Below, in pieces: positions 8,079-15,994 of a stretch of 64,000 nt of DNA. This DNA comes from VAZQ01 sp963756715. GTDB lineage: Bacteria; Pseudomonadota; Alphaproteobacteria; Rhizobiales; Xanthobacteraceae. The DNA lies in the NCBI GenBank assembly GCA_963756715.1, contig CAVWOV010000049.1, positions 1-64,000 of the forward strand. The letters run 5' to 3'. The notes below the pieces were generated by a model. That model was not told the DNA's origin and did not search any database. It worked only from the letters and a program-made list of their open reading frames with translations. Positions within the stretch are counted from its first letter, which is position 1, and each line of letters begins with the position of its first letter. The position numbers and the translations under genes are program-made.

Positions 8079-8508
8079 ACGAAACTCCCATCCCGCCATA
8101 GCGCGCAGAGTGACGGCCGGATCGGTCGGCCGTATTAGAACATATCCCACACCGAGCCCCTGCTTTTAGGGTCGGGGAGACGGGCAAGTAAGGGCGCGCT
8201 GAGCATTGTGAGATATGCGCCCCGCAGGCTGGGCCCTCATCGTGGATAAGTCGAGGTGTATTTTTGTTGGCGGACATCACAAATGGAGGATAGTTAGGGT
8301 CCCTTGAGGGGCGGTCATAAGCGTCGCTGACTGCCCTGAACCTGGGCTCCATGTCTGCTTCACGTTCGACCGCTGGCCGCCTACCAAGTGTAGCGGGGGC
8401 TATTTCACCATCCGCCAATTCGCTCCGGAATTGCCCTTAGGGTGAATATCTCAATTTCGCAATTGTGCGAGCCGAGCTACCAAGTATCCCACGCTTAGGG
8501 GATAAATC

Positions 8509-8817
8509 ATGCATGCTCATCCTGTTCGGTTCTGGTCGGCCTTAATGCTGTGTGCGGGCGCAGGCGCCCTTGCGATTGGAATTGCGATATCGGCTCTTTG
8601 CGCCAGCATTGCCGTTTCAGCTGCTGCTGCCGACGTTCAATCGTCTTATCAAGTCGCCAATTTGTCCGCAAAAGGCGATCGGTTGAGCCTCCCAGCGACC
8701 ACCTGGGTACGAAGCTTCACGAGACAGTCCGATCCCCGGCTTCCAGACGGCTGCGAAGCGCTCGTCAGCTTCCTTACGACAACGAAAAACGCGATCGCAG
8801 GCTTTTGTGAGACGTAG
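8509..8817 (+). CDS. Putative exported protein (102 aa)
   Basis: The N-terminus has a basic start and a long hydrophobic stretch ending ASIAVSAAAADVQ, typical of a Sec signal peptide or single membrane anchor. The mature part contains KGDRLSLPATTW and DPRLPDGCEALVS with a second Cys near the C-terminus. The KGDRL...P.GCE pattern resembles small secreted proteins of unknown function found in Bradyrhizobiaceae (recalled, not searched). AGGGGAT is well placed before the ATG. It stands alone in its region. Confidence 0.55.
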   Translation: MHAHPVRFWSALMLCAGAGALAIGIAISALCASIAVSAAAADVQSSYQVANLSAKGDRLSLPATTWVRSFTRQSDPRLPDGCEALVSFLTTTKNAIAGFCET

Positions 8818-9007
8818 CTCGTAAATGGGAGGGCTTGCCCACACAGTTGTTTGGTAATCACTTCTAGCCGATAGACAAATCATGCTTTTGCGTTGTGAAA
8901 GTCTGGAGACGCCCATGTCCGAGTCGGTCATTTTCGATCGAATTCAACGGGTTTGCCCATTCGCCCCAACAACGGACATTCCGTCAGCGGGTTTATGAGT
9001 ACGCGCG

Positions 9008-10168
9008 TCAGATCACCGGAGTGTTGAGGATGCGATCGCTGGCCGCAATTCGTGCCGATGCATTGAGCGCCATCTCCGCCCGCGCCTGTGCGAGGTCCTC
9101 CGCGGTGCGGACCGACTGCTCTTCGTCCATCCATTGCTGGGAAAATGTGTAGACGAACGCGCAGCGCGCATAGCGCATCCGCGAATAGCGCATCAGCCGG
9201 GACTCGATCGGCGCATTTTCGTTGAGCGCCTCATTGACGAGAACATAGGCGTCTTCGGCCGCCATCGCCGCTCCCTGGGTGAGGTGTGGTGGAAAGACAT
9301 GCGCAGCGTCGCCGCCGATGACAACACGGCCGCGGAACCACGGCCATGGCAACATCATTGGCTCGATCGGGCTGTAGACGATGTCGGAGCTCTCATCGAG
9401 CGACGCACGGATCTCGCCAATATAGCTGCCATATTGCGCCAGGCGCTCGCGCAACAATCGCGGATAATCCTGCCGCGCAAAAACAGCGCCGGGCGCCTCG
9501 GGGCGGATGTGAAAGAGATACATGAGATCGTCTGCCAGCGGCATCGCACCCGCCTTGCTGCCGACGCCTTGCAAAAACTCCATCCCCCGCACGTAGTCGG
9601 GCCGACGGACCTGCAGGCGCCAAGCACCGTAGCCCGATGGGCGCGGCACGAATGCGGTACCGACAACATGCAACCGCGTCGCCGACCGGATGCCATCAAA
9701 ACCGGCCAGCAGATCGAACGATTCGGTCCGGCCATCGGAGAAAGCCGCGGTAACGCCGTCATCGTGTTCGCGGATTTCGGTGACGTGAAGACCGAGACGG
9801 ACCTCAACACCCGCTCGCTGGGTCGCGGCAAAGAGGATCTCGTGCAACCGCAACCGCGACAAGGCGCAGAACGGCGGTATCCGTTCATCGCCGAGCAGAA
9901 ACTTGTGCCGCGCAATCAACGTGCGGTTCGGGTCGAAGATACTCATGTGATCGTAGCTGAACCCGGCCGCCAGAATCTCCGGCAGAACGCCCAGCGCATC
10001 ATAGACGCGCAACGCATTCGCAGGCTGACCGAGCCCGACGCCCGGCACGTCGAAAGCCGGCCGACGTTCAATCAGAACGACCTCGACCCTCCGCTGCGCA
10101 AACGCGGCAGCAGCCGTCAGCCCGCCGACACCACCACCCACGACCAGAACACGTCGAATCTTGTTCAT
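9008..10168 (-). CDS. FAD-dependent aromatic monooxygenase (salicylate hydroxylase-like)
   Basis: The 386-residue protein has the three motifs of group A flavoprotein hydroxylases. These are the N-terminal dinucleotide fold VVGGGVGGLTAA (about residues 9-20), the mid-protein GFDGIRS, and the FAD-binding GGDAAHVFPPHLTQGAAMA near residue 290. Enzymes of this class use NAD(P)H and oxygen to hydroxylate aromatic rings; the substrate here cannot be read from the sequence. It is divergent from a CoA-transferase gene starting 190 bp away, which would fit a shared catabolic function. The last ~80 residues are less conserved-looking. Confidence 0.85.
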   Translation of the reverse strand: MNKIRRVLVVGGGVGGLTAAAAFAQRRVEVVLIERRPAFDVPGVGLGQPANALRVYDALGVLPEILAAGFSYDHMSIFDPNRTLIARHKFLLGDERIPPFCALSRLRLHEILFAATQRAGVEVRLGLHVTEIREHDDGVTAAFSDGRTESFDLLAGFDGIRSATRLHVVGTAFVPRPSGYGAWRLQVRRPDYVRGMEFLQGVGSKAGAMPLADDLMYLFHIRPEAPGAVFARQDYPRLLRERLAQYGSYIGEIRASLDESSDIVYSPIEPMMLPWPWFRGRVVIGGDAAHVFPPHLTQGAAMAAEDAYVLVNEALNENAPIESRLMRYSRMRYARCAFVYTFSQQWMDEEQSVRTAEDLAQARAEMALNASARIAASDRILNTPVI

Positions 10169-10358
10169 CGAATTTGGTTCTGCGCGACGCCCGACACCGA
10201 GTCTGAGGCACAGTCAACGGACGCGAAAGCCGCGCGGTCAAGTTGCGCCGGAATGTTCAGCCGTCGATTGCGAATACTTGAACCCCTCCGTCTTCTTTCT
10301 TATCGCGTTTTCCGCCGCGTTGAAAATCCCGCGTCGCGCGACTAGCGTACCGTCCGTC

Positions 10359-11480
10359 ATGGGTCCCCTCGCCGGTTTGAAGATCGTTGAATTCGCCGGC
10401 GTCGGGCCGGGCCCGATCTGCTGCATGCTGCTGGCCGATCTTGGCGCCACCGTGCTTACGATCGACCGGCCGGAACCCAGCGGCCTCGGCATTGCGAAGC
10501 CGCCGCAGTTCGACCTGCTGTTCCGCGGCCGGCAACGCATGGTGCTCGATCTGAAACTGCCGGAGGACATCGAACGCGGCCTCATGCTGATCGAGCGCGC
10601 GGACGCAATCGTGGAGGGCTTCCGGCCCGGCGTGATGGAGCGGCTCGGGCTCGGACCGGACGTCTGCCTCGCGCGCAATCCGCGCCTCGTCTTTGGCCGC
10701 ATGACCGGCTGGGGGCAGGACGGCCCGCTCGCCAAGGCGGCCGGGCACGACTTGAACTACATCGCGGTCTCCGGCGCGCTCAGCACCTTCGGCCGCGCCG
10801 GGCAGTTGCCCGCCCCACCGCTCAATCTGGTCGGCGACTTCGGCGGCGCGCTTTACCTCGCTTTGGGGATTGTCGCCAGCATCCTCGAAGCGCGGTCGAG
10901 CGGGAAAGGCCAAGTCGTCGATGCCGCCATGGTCGAGACCTCGACACACATGCTGACCAGCATTCATGGGCTACGCGCCGCCGGCATGTGGTCGCTCGAA
11001 CGCGGCACCAACCTGATCGATTCCGGCGCGTACTATTACGACTGCTTCGAATGCGCGGACGGCAAGCTGGTCTCGGTCGCGCCCATCGAGCCGAAGTTCT
11101 TTTCGAAGATGCTGGCGATCCTGGGCATCGATCCGAAGACCTTCCCGGCGCAGAACGACCCAAGCCGCAGGGAGGAAGCGCGCGGTCTGTTGGCGGCGAA
11201 ATTTCGCACCCGCACCCGGGATGAGTGGACGCGTGCATTCGAGGGCAGCGATGCCTGTGTCTTTCCGGTGCTGTCGCTCGACGAGGCGAGGCATCACCCG
11301 CATCTCAAGGCGAGAGAGACATTCGTGGACATCGCGGGAGTTGCACAGCCCGCGCCGCTTCCGCGCTTCAGCCGCACGGTGCCTGATCTCCCCTCCCCTC
11401 CGGGCGGCGGCAACACCAGCATAGACGCAGCACTGAGCGGCTGGTTAAGTGCTGACGAAATCGCGGCCTGGAGAAGATGA
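10359..11480 (+). CDS. CaiB/BaiF-family CoA transferase (alpha-methylacyl-CoA racemase-like)
   Basis: The 373-residue protein begins MGPLAGLKIVEFAGVGPGP, the typical start of the family. GHDLNY places a histidine at about residue 130, and NLVGDFGG an aspartate at about residue 160. These match the His/Asp proton-transfer pair of alpha-methylacyl-CoA racemases, so epimerisation of 2-methylacyl-CoA thioesters is a reasonable guess. A true CoA transferase is less likely but possible. The ATG at 10359 is chosen over longer upstream frames because the family motif starts there. It may form a catabolic group with the divergent FAD monooxygenase and the downstream SDR. Confidence 0.85.
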   Translation: MGPLAGLKIVEFAGVGPGPICCMLLADLGATVLTIDRPEPSGLGIAKPPQFDLLFRGRQRMVLDLKLPEDIERGLMLIERADAIVEGFRPGVMERLGLGPDVCLARNPRLVFGRMTGWGQDGPLAKAAGHDLNYIAVSGALSTFGRAGQLPAPPLNLVGDFGGALYLALGIVASILEARSSGKGQVVDAAMVETSTHMLTSIHGLRAAGMWSLERGTNLIDSGAYYYDCFECADGKLVSVAPIEPKFFSKMLAILGIDPKTFPAQNDPSRREEARGLLAAKFRTRTRDEWTRAFEGSDACVFPVLSLDEARHHPHLKARETFVDIAGVAQPAPLPRFSRTVPDLPSPPGGGNTSIDAALSGWLSADEIAAWRR

Positions 11481-11492
11481 GCAATCCGTTCG

Positions 11493-11568
11493 TCCCGCGA
11501 AAGCGGAGACCCAGTGCAAACGCAATAACGGACACCGTATGAGCGGCCTGGATTCCCGCTTCGCGGGA
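11493..11568. repeat. Intergenic inverted repeat
   Basis: TCCCGCGAAAGCGGAGACCCAG (11493-11514) and CTGGATTCCCGCTTCGCGGGA (11548-11568) form an imperfect inverted repeat with an internal spacer. It lies between the CoA-transferase gene and the SDR gene. It resembles the dispersed palindromes of rhizobial genomes and might also act in transcription ending. Confidence 0.6.
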
Positions 11569-11691
11569 ATGACCAGTGAGGGCGAACGTCAGTCAACGCA
11601 ATGGTGCTGAGAACATGAAGTCGTCAGATCTGCGCGCCGGCGGGGAGCCACTGGTGAAAAAGTCCGGCGACACGAGGCATTAGGACCCACC

Positions 11692-12487
11692 ATGGACCTC
11701 AATCTTACCGGCCGCAGCGTTCTCATCACCGGCGGATCGAAGGGGATCGGCCTCGCCATCGCGCAGTCGTTCGCGGCGGAGGGATGCAACCTCCATCTCG
11801 CGGCGCGCACCGCCTCCGAACTCAGCAAGGTCGCGGACGCGATCCGCGAACAGCACAACGTGCAACGTCAAAATCCATCCCGTCGATCTCAGCGAGAGCG
11901 ATCAGTTGAAGCAACTCGCGGCGAGTTGCTCAAGCGTCGATATCCTGGTCAACAGCGCGGGCGGTATTCCACGCGGCACCTTGACCGAAATCGACGAACG
12001 ACGCTGGCGCGATGCCTGGGATCTGAAGGTTTTCGGCACCATCAATCTCACCCGCGAGTTGTATGGACCGATGTGCCAGCGCGGCAAAGGCGTGATTATC
12101 AATATTGTCGGCCTCTCGGGCGACCGGCCGGACGCCTATTACATCGCCGGCAGCACAGCCAACGCGGCTCTCATCATGTTCTCGCGCTCGCTCGGCGGCG
12201 ACAGCATCCGCCACGGCGTGCGCGTGGTGGCGGTGAATCCCGGCCCGGTCGAGACCGAGAAGCACATCCGCGACACCGAACGGCTGGCGCAGGAGAAATT
12301 TGGCGACAAGTCGCGCTGGCGCGATGTCATGTCCGGCCTGCCGATGAAGCGCGCGGCGCTTCCGGCCGAAGTGTCGAGCATGGTCGCGTTCCTCGCGTCG
12401 GATCAGGCCAGCTACATCAGCGGCAGCGCCGTGACCATCGACGGCGGCCTACTGGCGGATTCGGCGATCGGCGTGCGGCGGGGATGA
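11692..12487 (+). pseudogene. SDR-family oxidoreductase, frameshifted, lacking usual catalytic residues
   Basis: The first 57 residues carry the SDR cofactor motif (LITGGSKGIGLAIAQSF). Near 11862 the frame breaks; one base removed gives REQHNVNVKIHPVDLSESDQ and then the rest of an SDR in the next frame (DILVNSAGGIPRG for the NNAG region, VNPGPVETE, and C-terminal ISGSAVTIDGG). The corrected length is 264 residues, normal for the family. The usual Ser and Tyr-x3-Lys site is replaced by NIVGLSGD and YYIAGSTAN, so the catalytic Lys is missing. I recall relatives with YIAGxxGN at this place. The indel may be a sequence error. Confidence 0.75.
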
Positions 12488-12573
12488 TGTACGAATGACG
12501 AAAGTCTCAGCCGGGTGGCTCGACCCGGACGGCAGACCGCGTTAGCCTGCAAGTTGCACGCCCGGCCGCCGTC

Positions 12574-12822
12574 ATGATGAAGCGTGAGACATTTACGATT
12601 GCCAACATCTATGTGCCGGTGAAGCGGCGGGCGGAGCTTGATGACAACAAGGTGCAGGAAATCGCCGAAAGCATCCTGGCGGTCGGCCAGCAAACGCCGA
12701 TCATGGTGCGCAAGGACGGTGAACGGTTCGTGCTGGTCGAAGGGCTGCATCGGTTGGAAGCCTGCAAGCAACTCGGCGAAGCTACGATCGTAGGATATCT
12801 GGTGCAGGCCCGGCGGCATTAG
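12574..12822 (+). CDS. Small ParB N-terminal-domain protein
   Basis: The 82-residue protein consists of little more than a ParB/sulfiredoxin-type N-terminal domain, with an RRAELDDNKVQEIAESI helix region and the signature VEGLHRLEACKQLG (GxHRxxA-like). In ParB such a domain binds nucleotide (CTP). Stand-alone versions are of unknown function. There is no helix-turn-helix or dimerisation domain, so it is not a partition ParB. It is followed closely by an exported-protein gene. Two ATG codons are adjacent at the start; either could be used. Confidence 0.7.
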   Translation: MMKRETFTIANIYVPVKRRAELDDNKVQEIAESILAVGQQTPIMVRKDGERFVLVEGLHRLEACKQLGEATIVGYLVQARRH

Positions 12823-12899
12823 CAGTGACAAGCCGACGTCCGCGGCGCGACGGCGGACCGATGCCCTGTCGGGCGTGGATAGTTCGGAGGATTACGAAG

Positions 12900-13331
12900 A
12901 TGCGGTCCGCCCTTGCGCCGGTGTGTCTTCTTACCTTCGCGCTCGCGCCGCCGGCCGACGCGCAAACCTACCGGGCGGTCACCGCCAAGGATTTGCTGCA
13001 AAATGCCAGCCGGCACCTTAAGCAGCGCATCGAACTGAAAGACGCCTATTGCTATGGGCTGGAAGATGAAGGCGGTTACGAGTGCGGGACCAGCGAGCCG
13101 CTGATCGTCCGCGCCAAGACCATGGCCGAAGGACCGCTCAAGTCCAAGATCGAGGCAGATTGCGGCGGTCTCGACGCCATCGAACGGACATCGGCCTGCC
13201 GGGTCAATCTGCGCTTTACCCCAAGCGCGGTGACCAAGGAGCAAGGCGAGATCGTTCTCGACGGCAAAATGACGCCGGGCGACATCACCGTGATCACTGC
13301 CGACACGGTCACGCCAGTCGCTGCGCAGTGA
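12900..13331 (+). CDS. Putative periplasmic protein (143 aa)
   Basis: MRSALAPVCLLTFALAPPAD followed by AQTYRAV is a good Sec signal peptide with cleavage near residue 21. The mature part has four cysteines (YCYGL, YECG, ADCGG, SACRV), suggesting disulfides, and a beta-rich end. A GGAGG sequence stands at about the right distance upstream of the ATG at 12900, which supports this start over the longer frame. I do not recognise the function. It is convergent with the methyltransferase gene 12 bp downstream. Confidence 0.65.
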   Translation: MRSALAPVCLLTFALAPPADAQTYRAVTAKDLLQNASRHLKQRIELKDAYCYGLEDEGGYECGTSEPLIVRAKTMAEGPLKSKIEADCGGLDAIERTSACRVNLRFTPSAVTKEQGEIVLDGKMTPGDITVITADTVTPVAAQ

Positions 13332-13343
13332 GAGGGCGCAATC

Positions 13344-14117
13344 CTATTTCGGCTTCTGGAATTTGAGCACGAACTCATCGACCGGCCCGGTCGGCCGGTT
13401 CACCGAGAAATCGCGGGTATCCTCCGGATGACGCAGGAAGTCCGCTTCGGCGACCAGCTTGAAGCCCGCCGCTTCAACTTCGCTTCGCAGCACGCTCTCC
13501 TCGATGCGATGCAAAGTCTTGCCGACCGAAATGCCCTCGCCCGGCTTGGCGGAGTGATCCGCGACCACCAGCATGCCGCCCGGCTTGAGCGCCGCATAAA
13601 GCTTGCGATCCATCTGCGCGCGGTCGACCTGTGCGTAGGTCGTGTCGTGATAGTAGAAAAAGAAAGTGATGAGATCGAAATCGCCGAGCCCGGACGGAAG
13701 CGGATCGTCGAACGGCTGTATCAGCGCGACCACCCGCTTCATGGCAGGGGTGTTCAGCCGCGTCTCGAACCGCTCTTTGGCCCGCGGATTCACATCGGAG
13801 GGATTCTGACCGTACACGATGCCGGTCGGGCCCACCGCGCGCGCCAGCAACTCGGTGCTGTAGCCGCCGCCAGCGCCCATATCGAGCACCTTCATGCCGA
13901 GCCGCACCCCGGTGAACGCGAGGAGCTTCACCGGATCACGGCGCTTATCGATCGCGCGATCCGCGTCGCTGCGATCGAGGTCAGCGACGATCGCGGCGAA
14001 GTCGGGGATGCCTTGGGCGACCGCCGGGACAAAATGGACGGCCACGCCGCAAACAAGCGCCAGGACGCCGGTACGCGCCCAACGGGCGGGACGCGAGGCC
14101 AAACCCGATCCGATCAT
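13344..14117 (-). CDS. Exported class I SAM-dependent methyltransferase-like protein
   Basis: From the ATG at 14117 the protein is 257 residues. The N-terminus (MIGSGLASRPARWARTGVLA then VHFVPAVAQG) reads as a signal peptide, which is unusual for a methyltransferase. The SAM-binding motif I is VLDMGAGGGYSTELLAR, and LKPGGMLVVADHSAK matches the later beta-strand region. Proteins of this kind, exported and with LDMGAGGGY, are seen in several rhizobial genomes with unknown substrates. The neighbouring gene upstream encodes an RHH-type regulator on the same strand. Confidence 0.75.
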   Translation of the reverse strand: MIGSGLASRPARWARTGVLALVCGVAVHFVPAVAQGIPDFAAIVADLDRSDADRAIDKRRDPVKLLAFTGVRLGMKVLDMGAGGGYSTELLARAVGPTGIVYGQNPSDVNPRAKERFETRLNTPAMKRVVALIQPFDDPLPSGLGDFDLITFFFYYHDTTYAQVDRAQMDRKLYAALKPGGMLVVADHSAKPGEGISVGKTLHRIEESVLRSEVEAAGFKLVAEADFLRHPEDTRDFSVNRPTGPVDEFVLKFQKPK

Positions 14118-14161
14118 GCCACTTGTCCTTCCGCGCCCCGCACCTGCTTTTAGCACACAGA

Positions 14162-14455
14162 TCAGGCGCTGGCGCGTTCAGCGAGGTTCATGCGTTGGGG
14201 CCGCGCCAACCGGATCAGGCTTCGCCGAGCGCCCTTGCGGGCCGCACCGATGACACCGTAGTCGCTCGACTTCATGCCGTTCTCGGCGACCCCAAAGCCC
14301 TCGGCCGCCAGTCCCCGTCGCAGCAGTTCGCGTACCGCTGAAGCGCGGCTGGGCATCCGCCGCTTGAAACGGAAATCGTCCAGGACGACGAGTTCCTCGG
14401 GCGTCAGCATGATCTGAAGCCGCTCGCCACGACCGTTGGGTTTAGATTCGGCCAT
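14162..14455 (-). CDS. Ribbon-helix-helix-type DNA-binding protein
   Basis: From the ATG at 14455 the product has 97 residues. The segment ERLQIMLTPEELVVLDDFRF followed by MPSRASAVRELLRRGLAAEG is the beta-strand/helix/helix pattern of RHH (Arc/MetJ-type) repressors, at about residues 11-52. The basic C-terminal tail (RKGARRSLIRLARPQ) could touch DNA or a partner. GGAG precedes the start. An AT-rich spacer with three copies of TTACTCAT lies directly upstream, a good candidate for its own operator. No toxin gene is adjacent, so an antitoxin role is not supported. Confidence 0.7.
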   Translation of the reverse strand: MAESKPNGRGERLQIMLTPEELVVLDDFRFKRRMPSRASAVRELLRRGLAAEGFGVAENGMKSSDYGVIGAARKGARRSLIRLARPQRMNLAERASA

Positions 14456-14514
14456 TTTCCGCAACTCCTCGCACGCAAGCGACCGTCTCCACCGGCCTGT
14501 CTCGCTAGTTCCTC

Positions 14515-14769
14515 TTACTCATTTAGCACTAATTTTGCATTATACAATGTTTGAGTTATTCACATAATTCATGTCTGAAATGCCCTTAGCGCAGATTTAG
14601 TTCCTTACTCATATTGGCGAATACACGTCCATGCCCCACAATACAAATTCGATGTAATCACAGTAATAGATGTAAAAAAAGTCGTATTTGCAGTATTATA
14701 AATATGCATTCCAAGTATTCATCGAATTACATCTTGCCATATCAGACGCATAACGTTATTCTTACTCAT
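14515..14769. promoter_or_regulatory. AT-rich divergent spacer with three TTACTCAT boxes
   Basis: The stretch 14515-14815 is strikingly AT-rich compared with everything around it. The octamer TTACTCAT occurs at 14515-14522, 14605-14612 and 14762-14769, each within a slightly longer match (T-Y-C-TTACTCAT). It separates the divergent RHH and zinc-ribbon genes, so it should hold both promoters. Binding of the RHH protein is an inference. Alternatively it is imported AT-rich DNA. Confidence 0.5.
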
Positions 14770-14815
14770 CGACACTTGCACGGGGACGGAGCATCGTCGT
14801 GAAAGGTAGATAGCC

Positions 14816-15034
14816 ATGGCAGACGTCTCGACCGCGTCCTTCGAAAGCCTCACCATCATGAGTCGTTCCCAGCCGAACGCGTCGCCCATCAGCGGGCCAC
14901 AGTGCCCGCGGTGCGGATCGAAAATGCGGCTTGTCCGGATCGAACCCGACCCGATCCCGACGCGCAGTTCAGAGCAGCTCATGTACAGCTGCGAATGCGG
15001 CGAGACCCTCGTCGAAGCCGTCGAACGGACATAG
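14816..15034 (+). CDS. Small zinc-ribbon-like protein (72 aa)
   Basis: The protein contains CPRCG and, about 30 residues later, CECGETL, a four-cysteine arrangement typical of a small zinc ribbon. The rest is short and polar. Such proteins may bind nucleic acid or be partners of larger enzymes; no function can be given. The start at 14816 has AAAGGT upstream. It is transcribed away from the RHH gene across the AT-rich spacer. Confidence 0.65.
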   Translation: MADVSTASFESLTIMSRSQPNASPISGPQCPRCGSKMRLVRIEPDPIPTRSSEQLMYSCECGETLVEAVERT

Positions 15035-15166
15035 CCGTCCGCGCCGTTCCGCGGACCACGACAAAACGCAGCGCGTGATGGCGGTCGTTACTTCGTCTCC
15101 GGCCGGTAGAGTTCGTCTCCGGCCGCCCCGCGCCCCGCGCACCGCGTCCTATGCGGGTTCTGATGC

Positions 15167-15511
15167 TTATTTTTTCTTCCGGGCGCCTTGCAGCGGCGTC
15201 GTCTGCATCCGGGTCGCGTCACGCGACATCTGCAGGCACACCAGCAGCTCGACGTAGCTTGGCAATCCGTCACCCGAGGCCTCGGTGGTGCACCGGCTGC
15301 GATCGCTCGCCGCAAACGAGGTCCAACTGCGCAGCAATTCCTGCCGTGCCGAGTGCTCGTCGCTCATGCAGTTTCGATAGCTCTCGTCAGCCGCCATTCC
15401 GGCGGTCGCGGCGGCCCGGCAGCTCGCAGCGACATCGAGCGTCGGAACCTGCTCGTTGACCGGGACCAGAAACTGGGTGCCGAGAATCACAACCGGAAGA
15501 GATATTTTCAT
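15167..15511 (-). CDS. Putative exported cysteine-containing protein (114 aa)
   Basis: MKISLPVVILGTQFLVPV is a short hydrophobic leader, followed by the mature region with ASCRAAA, RNCMSDEHSARQELLRSW, SRCTTEASG and PSYVELLVCLQMSRDA. The pattern of four cysteines with SYVELL.CLQMARD is one I recall from small conserved Bradyrhizobium proteins of unknown role. The C-terminus ends in three lysines. The start at 15511 is chosen because the leader begins here; a longer upstream frame exists but looks random. Confidence 0.65.
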   Translation of the reverse strand: MKISLPVVILGTQFLVPVNEQVPTLDVAASCRAAATAGMAADESYRNCMSDEHSARQELLRSWTSFAASDRSRCTTEASGDGLPSYVELLVCLQMSRDATRMQTTPLQGARKKK

Positions 15512-15713
15512 CGGGGCGATGGTGCCGTGGTTCGCGCGACGCCGCAATTCATCTGGAATGGGCCACGCTCGAGCGTCGCCGAAATACGCTTGCGGGCGCA
15601 GGCCGGGAACCAATGCCACCCCGCTGCCCCCCACCACCGAGCGCGTTACGCGCCTGCGGGAAGCCCTTGTATCGACACGATTTTTAACTTAAGTTGAGTC
15701 GTCGTCAACAACT

Positions 15714-15730
15714 GAAAGGAGGTGATCCAG
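15714..15730 (+). promoter_or_regulatory. Extended 17-nt Shine-Dalgarno sequence of the rreB type
   Basis: GAAAGGAGGTGATCCAG is complementary, over all 17 positions, to the typical 3' end of alphaproteobacterial 16S rRNA (CTGGATCACCTCCTTTC). Ordinary ribosome-binding sites match 4-7 bases. Its last G is also the first base of the GTG start codon. This arrangement is described for rreB in Bradyrhizobiaceae, where it binds 30S subunits strongly and makes translation weak. Confidence 0.85.
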
Positions 15731-15807
15731 TGTCTCATTGTCTATCGCCGCGGTCGCCGGCATCCGTGAGCTGGGTCCTTGCCTCTAAGGGGATTCGGGT
15801 CGTCTAA
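15730..15807 (+). CDS. rreB: rreB-like micro-ORF (25 aa) with extended Shine-Dalgarno
   Basis: The GTG at 15730 opens a 25-codon frame (starts MSHCLSPRSPASVSW, ends KGIRVV, TAA at 15805-15807), directly behind a 17-nt sequence complementary to the 16S rRNA end. A rho-independent terminator follows at 15854-15893. This matches the layout reported for rreB (ribosome-regulated expression in Bradyrhizobiaceae), a short mRNA for a tiny peptide with a GTG start and a 17-nt Shine-Dalgarno. The published Bradyrhizobium peptide is, as I recall, 14 residues, so this one is longer. The peptide may matter less than the mRNA-30S contact. The identity rests on layout, not on a peptide alignment. Confidence 0.75.
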   Translation: MSHCLSPRSPASVSWVLASKGIRVV

Positions 15808-15853
15808 AAAACGACGTGCTCGCGTAGTTTAGCCGGACCACGGCTCGACAATG

Positions 15854-15893
15854 GAGGGGCTATCCCTAAGACGGGTAGCCTCTCTTTGTTTTT
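15854..15893 (+). terminator. Rho-independent terminator of the rreB-like transcript
   Basis: GAGGGGCTATCCC (15854-15866) pairs with GGGTAGCCTCTC (15873-15884) with one bulged base, followed by TTTGTTTTT. A smaller hairpin, AGCCG-gacca-CGGCT, lies just before it near 15831-15845. Confidence 0.85.
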
Positions 15894-15994
15894 GCTCTTT
15901 CGGTTTTGGGGACACGGCAGGGCACATTTTATGCCTCCTCCGATGCTCGTGACAGCGTCCCCCGATTTGAAATGCGAAAGAGGAGTCGCAGGTC

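Noticed and set aside
8041..8418. A 125-codon minus-strand frame overlapping the 53-residue gene
   Set aside because: It overlaps a better-supported gene in another frame, has no good start site and shows no family features.
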